A DNA stretch of 64,000 nucleotides, taken from the NCBI RefSeq assembly GCF_007176755.1, contig NZ_BJTV01000023.1, forward strand, positions 29,481 through 93,480. Reading direction: 5' to 3'. Source of the stretch: Streptomyces sp. 1-11. GTDB lineage: Bacteria > Actinomycetota > Actinomycetes > Streptomycetales > Streptomycetaceae. The position numbers were made by a program, and so were the translations under genes. A model generated the notes under the pieces. The model did no database searches, was not told where the DNA came from, and saw only the letters and a list, made by a program, of their open reading frames with translations. The number at the start of each line of letters is the position of its first letter. The first letter of the stretch is position 1. Shown here in pieces: positions 59,974-64,000 of the stretch.

Positions 59974-62025
59974 ATGACAGCGACGACCGACGGAAGCACC
60001 GGAGCGACCCTGCCGCCCCGCGCAGCCGCGGCCAGCGAAACAGACGTCACCACCCCCGCGGCGGCCGGGGTACCAGAAGCCGCCCGAAGCGCCGCGCGGC
60101 GCGCCACCGACTTCCTGCTCGCCCGGCAGGACGCCCAGGGCTGGTGGAAGGGCGACCTCGAGACGAACGTCACGATGGACGCCGAGGACCTGCTGCTCCG
60201 CCAGTTCCTGGGCATCCTGGACGAGGAGACGGTCCGGGCCGCCGCCCTGTTCATCCGCGGCGAGCAGCGCCCGGACGGCACCTGGGCCACCTTCTACGGC
60301 GGCCCCGGCGAACTGTCCACCACCATCGAGGCGTACGTCGCGCTGCGCCTGGCCGGCGACGCCCCCGACGCCCCGCACATGGCGAAGGCCTCCGCCTGGG
60401 TCCGTGAGCAGGGCGGCATCGCCGCCTCCCGGGTCTTCACCCGCATCTGGCTCGCCCTGTTCGGCTGGTGGAAGTGGGAGGACCTGCCCGAACTCCCGCC
60501 GGAGCTGATCTACTTCCCGCGCTGGATGCCGCTCAACATCTACGACTTCGGATGCTGGGCCCGGCAGACCATCGTCCCGCTGACCATCGTCTCGGCCAAG
60601 CGCCCGGTCCGCCCGGCCCCCTTCCCGCTGGACGAGCTGCACACCGACCCCGCCGACCCCAACCCGGCCAGGCCCCTCGCGCCGGTGGCGAGCTGGGACG
60701 GCGCCTTCCAGCGCCTGGACAAGGCGCTGCACCGGCTGCGCAAGGTGGTCCCGCGCCGGCTGCGCGGGGCCGCGATGAACACCGCCGCCCGCTGGATCAT
60801 CGAACGGCAGGAGAACGACGGCTGCTGGGGCGGCATCCAGCCCCCGGCCGTGTACTCGGTCATCGCCCTGCGGCTGCTCGGCTACGACCTCCAGCACCCG
60901 GTGATGCGCGAGGGCCTCGCCTCGCTGGACCGCTTCGCCGTGTGGCGCGAGGACGGCGCCCGGATGATCGAAGCCTGCCAGTCCCCGGTGTGGGACACCT
61001 GCCTCGCCACCATCGCGCTCGTCGACGCGGGCCTGCCCGTCGACCACCCGCAACTGGTCAGGGCGGCCGACTGGATGCTCGGCGAGGAGATCGTCCGGCC
61101 CGGCGACTGGGCCGTCAAGCGGCCCCAACTGCCGCCCGGCGGATGGGCGTTCGAGTTCCACAACGACAACTACCCGGACATCGACGACACCGCCGAGGTG
61201 GCCCTCGCGCTGCGCCGGGTCCGCCACCACGACCCCGAACGGGTGGACCACGCCATCGGCCGCGCGGTGCGCTGGAACCTGGGGATGCAGTCGAGGAACG
61301 GCGCGTGGGGCGCCTTCGACGTCGACAACACCAGCCCGTTCCCCAACCGGCTGCCGTTCTGCGACTTCGGCGAGGTCATCGACCCGCCGTCCGCGGACGT
61401 GACCGCGCACGTGGTGGAGATGCTGGCCGCCGAGGGCCTGGCCCACGACCCGCGCACCCGGCGCGGCATCGACTGGCTGCTCGCCGAACAGGAGGCGGAC
61501 GGCTCCTGGTTCGGGCGCTGGGGCGTCAACTACCTGTACGGCACCGGCTCCGTGGTGCCCGCGCTCACCGCGGCCGGCCTGCCCGGCTCGCACCCCGCGA
61601 TCCGGCGGGCGGTGGCCTGGCTGGAGCGGGTGCAGAACGACGACGGCGGCTGGGGCGAGGACCTGCGCTCCTACAAGCACGTCAAGGAGTGGAGCGGCCG
61701 CGGCGCCTCCACCGCCTCGCAGACCGCCTGGGCGCTGATGGCGCTGCTCGCGGCGGGGGAGCGGGACTCGCGGGCCGTGGAGCGCGGCGTCCAATGGCTG
61801 GCCGCCACCCAGCGGGAGGACGGCTCCTGGGACGAGCCGTACTTCACCGGCACCGGTTTCCCCTGGGACTTCTCCATCAACTACCACCTGTACCGGCAGG
61901 TGTTCCCGCTCACCGCGCTCGGCCGCTACCTGCACGGCGACCCCTTCGAGCGGCCGCCGCTCGCCCGGGCCAGGAGGACCCACTCCGACGGCAGGAAGCC
62001 GCTGCCCGGGGCCACGGTGAGCTGA
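59974..62025 (+). CDS. shc: Squalene-hopene cyclase
   Basis: 683 residues. The catalytic acid motif is YPDIDDTAEVAL (DxDD). Many QW-type repeats are visible: RQDAQGWWKGDLE, RPDGTWATFYGG, RQENDGCWGGIQP, SRNGAWGAFDVDN, EADGSWFGRW, NDDGGWGED and REDGSWDEPYFTG. It cyclises squalene to hopene (and diplopterol) as a monotopic membrane enzyme. ATG 59974 follows GAAGGGGAAG; the first 40 residues are an unstructured Ala/Thr-rich stretch. Confidence 0.96.
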   Translation: MTATTDGSTGATLPPRAAAASETDVTTPAAAGVPEAARSAARRATDFLLARQDAQGWWKGDLETNVTMDAEDLLLRQFLGILDEETVRAAALFIRGEQRPDGTWATFYGGPGELSTTIEAYVALRLAGDAPDAPHMAKASAWVREQGGIAASRVFTRIWLALFGWWKWEDLPELPPELIYFPRWMPLNIYDFGCWARQTIVPLTIVSAKRPVRPAPFPLDELHTDPADPNPARPLAPVASWDGAFQRLDKALHRLRKVVPRRLRGAAMNTAARWIIERQENDGCWGGIQPPAVYSVIALRLLGYDLQHPVMREGLASLDRFAVWREDGARMIEACQSPVWDTCLATIALVDAGLPVDHPQLVRAADWMLGEEIVRPGDWAVKRPQLPPGGWAFEFHNDNYPDIDDTAEVALALRRVRHHDPERVDHAIGRAVRWNLGMQSRNGAWGAFDVDNTSPFPNRLPFCDFGEVIDPPSADVTAHVVEMLAAEGLAHDPRTRRGIDWLLAEQEADGSWFGRWGVNYLYGTGSVVPALTAAGLPGSHPAIRRAVAWLERVQNDDGGWGEDLRSYKHVKEWSGRGASTASQTAWALMALLAAGERDSRAVERGVQWLAATQREDGSWDEPYFTGTGFPWDFSINYHLYRQVFPLTALGRYLHGDPFERPPLARARRTHSDGRKPLPGATVS

Positions 62026-62026
62026 G

Positions 62027-62668
62027 GTGAGCACCCGGCCCGCCGCGTCCGCCCTGCTGATCGCCTGCGCGCTCGGCATCGAGCACCTCGCCCTGCGCAC
62101 CGGAGACCGGGGCGGGGCGAGCGGGCCGGTCACCTTCGTCCGTACCGGCATGGGCGCCCGGGCGGCGGAACGGTCCGTCACCCGGCACCTGTCCGAACCG
62201 GGGCTCACCGCCGCGGCCGTCCTGGCCACCGGCTTCTGCGCCGGACTCGTCCCCGGCATGCACCCCGGCGACCTGGTCGTCGCCGAGGAGACCCGGGACC
62301 CGCGCGGGACCGTCCCGTGCGTGGGCACCGAACCGCTCGTCGAGGAACTCGCCCGGGTCCTGCCCGGGCGCACCGTCCACACCGGGCCGCTCATCGGCTC
62401 CGACCACGTCGTGCGCGGCCCGGAGCGGGCCGCGCTGGGCTCGACCGGCGCGATCGCGGTCGACATGGAGTCGGCGGCCACCCTGCTGAGCGCCGTGCGC
62501 GCCGGTGGGCGCCCGGTTGCGGCCGTACGGGTGGTGGTGGACGCTCCTGAACACGAACTCGTCCGGATCGGCACGGTACGCGGTGGTATATCGGCCTTCC
62601 GCGTGCTCCGCTCCGTTCTTCCCGCATTTTATGAATGGCACCGTTCTTTGTCGCTCCCCCGGAGGTGA
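62027..62668 (+). CDS. hpnG: Adenosylhopane nucleosidase (HpnG, phosphorylase superfamily)
   Basis: 213 residues of the MTAN/purine-nucleoside-phosphorylase fold. RTGMGARAAERSV, ATGFCAGLVPGMHPGDLVVA and the catalytic AIAVDMESAATLL (with the conserved MESA block) are all present. It cuts adenine from adenosylhopane to form ribosylhopane on the way to C35 hopanoids. GTG 62027 starts just after the shc stop (TGAGGTG). The context, between shc and hpnH, makes HpnG far more likely than a general nucleosidase. Confidence 0.92.
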   Translation: MSTRPAASALLIACALGIEHLALRTGDRGGASGPVTFVRTGMGARAAERSVTRHLSEPGLTAAAVLATGFCAGLVPGMHPGDLVVAEETRDPRGTVPCVGTEPLVEELARVLPGRTVHTGPLIGSDHVVRGPERAALGSTGAIAVDMESAATLLSAVRAGGRPVAAVRVVVDAPEHELVRIGTVRGGISAFRVLRSVLPAFYEWHRSLSLPRR

Positions 62669-62673
62669 GCCAG

Positions 62674-63696
62674 ATGGCCATGCCGTTGCGTCAGTCCATC
62701 AAGGTCGCTACATACCTGGCCGAACAGAAACTTCGCAGGCGGGACAAGTTTCCGCTCATCGTCGAGCTGGAACCGCTCTTCGCCTGCAACCTCAAGTGCG
62801 AGGGCTGCGGCAAGATCCAGCACCCCGCCGGCGTGCTCAAGCAGCGCATGCCGGTCGCCCAGGCCGTGGGCGCGGTGCTCGAGTCCGGTGCGCCGATGGT
62901 GTCCATCGCCGGCGGTGAACCGCTGATGCACCCGCAGATCGACGAGATCGTGCGCCAGCTCGTGGCCAAGCGGAAGTACGTCTTCCTCTGCACCAACGCG
63001 ATGCTGCTGCGCAAGAAGATGGACAAGTTCACGCCCTCGCCCTACTTCGCCTTCGCGGTCCACATCGACGGACTGCGGGAGCGGCACGACGAGTCGGTCG
63101 CGAAGGAGGGCGTGTTCGACGAGGCGGTGGCGGCCATCAAGGAGGCCAAGCGGCGCGGTTTCCGGGTGACCACCAACTCCACCTTCTTCAACACCGACAC
63201 CCCGCAGACGATCGTCGAGGTGCTCAACTTCCTCAACGACGACCTGGAGGTGGACGAGATGATGATCTCGCCCGCCTACGCCTACGAGAAGGCGCCCGAC
63301 CAGGAGCACTTCCTGGGCGTGGAGCAGACCCGCGAGCTGTTCCGCAAGGCGTTCGCCGGCGGCAACCGCCGCAAGTGGCGGCTCAACCACTCGCCGCTCT
63401 TCCTGGACTTCCTGGAGGGCAAGGTCGACTTCCCGTGCACGGCCTGGGCGATCCCGAACTACTCGCTCTTCGGCTGGCAGCGCCCCTGCTACCTGATGAG
63501 CGACGGCTACGTGCCGACGTACCGCGAGCTCATCGAGGAGACCGACTGGGACAAGTACGGCCGCGGCAAGGACCCGCGGTGCGCCAACTGCATGGCGCAC
63601 TGCGGCTACGAGCCCACCGCCGTCCTCGCCACCATGGGCTCCCTGAAGGAGTCGCTGCGGGCCATGCGCGAGACCGTCTCCGGCAACCGTGAGTGA
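62674..63696 (+). CDS. hpnH: Adenosylhopane synthase, radical SAM (HpnH)
   Basis: 340 residues. The radical-SAM cluster motif is CNLKCEGC (C-x3-C-x2-C), and SIAGGEPLMHPQI is the GGE SAM-binding motif. C-terminal cysteines (CANCMAHCGYEP) complete the SPASM/twitch-like part. It couples the 5'-deoxyadenosyl radical to hopene, giving adenosylhopane, the first C35 hopanoid. GGAGG lies 9 nt before ATG 62674. It is followed closely by ispG. Confidence 0.95.
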   Translation: MAMPLRQSIKVATYLAEQKLRRRDKFPLIVELEPLFACNLKCEGCGKIQHPAGVLKQRMPVAQAVGAVLESGAPMVSIAGGEPLMHPQIDEIVRQLVAKRKYVFLCTNAMLLRKKMDKFTPSPYFAFAVHIDGLRERHDESVAKEGVFDEAVAAIKEAKRRGFRVTTNSTFFNTDTPQTIVEVLNFLNDDLEVDEMMISPAYAYEKAPDQEHFLGVEQTRELFRKAFAGGNRRKWRLNHSPLFLDFLEGKVDFPCTAWAIPNYSLFGWQRPCYLMSDGYVPTYRELIEETDWDKYGRGKDPRCANCMAHCGYEPTAVLATMGSLKESLRAMRETVSGNRE

Positions 63697-63700
63697 CGCC

Positions 63701-64000
63701 GTGACCGCCGTCCCCCTGGGCATCCCCGAGGTACCGGCCCGCCCGGTCGCGCCGCGGCGTCCGTCGCGGCGGATCCAGGTCGGAACCGTGGCGGTCGGGG
63801 GCGGAGCCCCGGTCTCGGTCCAGTCGATGACGACGACCCGCACGTCGGACATCGGCGCCACCCTGCAGCAGATCGCTGAGCTGACCGCGTCCGGCTGCCA
63901 GATCGTCCGTGTCGCCTGCCCCACGCAGGACGACGCGGACGCTCTCGCGACGATCGCCCGCAAGTCGCAGATCCCGGTCATCGCGGACATCCATTTCCAG
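63701..64000 (+). CDS. ispG: 4-hydroxy-3-methylbut-2-en-1-yl diphosphate synthase, 3' end beyond window
   Basis: The first 100 codons of IspG (GcpE) of the MEP pathway. IQVGTVAVGGGAPVSVQSMT, TTRTSDIGATLQQIAELTAS, GCQIVRVACPTQDDADALAT and IPVIADIHFQ are nearly invariant. The gene is cut by the right edge. GTG 63701 is used by analogy with Streptomyces IspG; GTG 63689 overlaps the hpnH stop and is possible. It makes HMBPP, so the hopanoid operon carries its own precursor gene. Confidence 0.93.
   Translation, partial: MTAVPLGIPEVPARPVAPRRPSRRIQVGTVAVGGGAPVSVQSMTTTRTSDIGATLQQIAELTASGCQIVRVACPTQDDADALATIARKSQIPVIADIHFQ

Overview
The window is chromosomal DNA of a Streptomyces (or very close actinomycete). 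It is extremely GC-rich with strong G/C preference at third codon positions and many GTG/TTG starts. It carries Streptomyces marker families: an SsgA-like sporulation protein, a WhiB-family regulator, a PcaV-type MarR regulator and a hopanoid cluster. From memory the gene order resembles the S. coelicolor SCO6697-SCO6767 region; this was not checked by a search. No rRNA, tRNA, CRISPR array, transposase or phage gene was seen.

Layout. 1-2677: a LuxR/LAL-like ATPase, open at the left edge and lacking its HTH. 2772-9222: the protocatechuate (beta-ketoadipate) operon pcaI-J-F-H-G-B-L on the minus strand with its divergent MarR regulator; pcaF is a remnant. 9265-18629: DUF3048 lipoprotein, zinc alcohol dehydrogenase, a divergent ATP-dependent DNA ligase / LigD-polymerase-like pair, LacI regulator, VOC protein, WhiB-like protein, acyl-ACP desaturase and dimethylargininase. 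18723-25455: an ABC-F protein with a structured leader, SsgD, a secreted BNR-repeat protein, small proteins, endonuclease V and a saccharopine-dehydrogenase-like reductase. 25661-33758: fatty-acid catabolism (CoA-transferase/racemase, thiolase, FadB-like protein), a MerR regulator, an amino-acid permease and a PfkB kinase. 33819-38693: two secreted peptidases, D-amino-acid oxidase and a small hypothetical. 38770-47637: second ABC-F protein, Tex, enoyl-CoA hydratase, anti-sigma-like ATPase, Idi, CDF metal exporter and GalE.

47916-54950 is a seven-gene operon: two CDP-alcohol phosphotransferases, a cytidylyltransferase-like enzyme, a glycerol-1-phosphate-dehydrogenase-like enzyme, a GT2 glycosyltransferase and a Wzm/Wzt-type ABC exporter. 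Together they look like a pathway that makes a CDP-activated polyol phosphate and exports a (glyco)polyol-phosphate product. It ends at a strong terminator. This is the best candidate here for an under-described system. 55310-64000 is the hopanoid operon hpnC-D-(small gene)-E-prenyl synthase-shc-hpnG-hpnH, followed by ispG, which is cut by the right edge. It converts farnesyl diphosphate to squalene, hopene and adenosyl/ribosylhopane, with Idi and IspG feeding precursors.

Non-coding structure worth noting: a dispersed repeat of about 160-180 bp in three convergent intergenic gaps; a repeat-like insertion inside the pcaF active-site motif; a 15-bp-period operator array before the desaturase; an attenuator-like ABC-F leader; a 7-copy 23-24-nt tandem repeat upstream of ssgD; and many predicted leaderless promoters (TANNNT 6-10 nt before the start codon).
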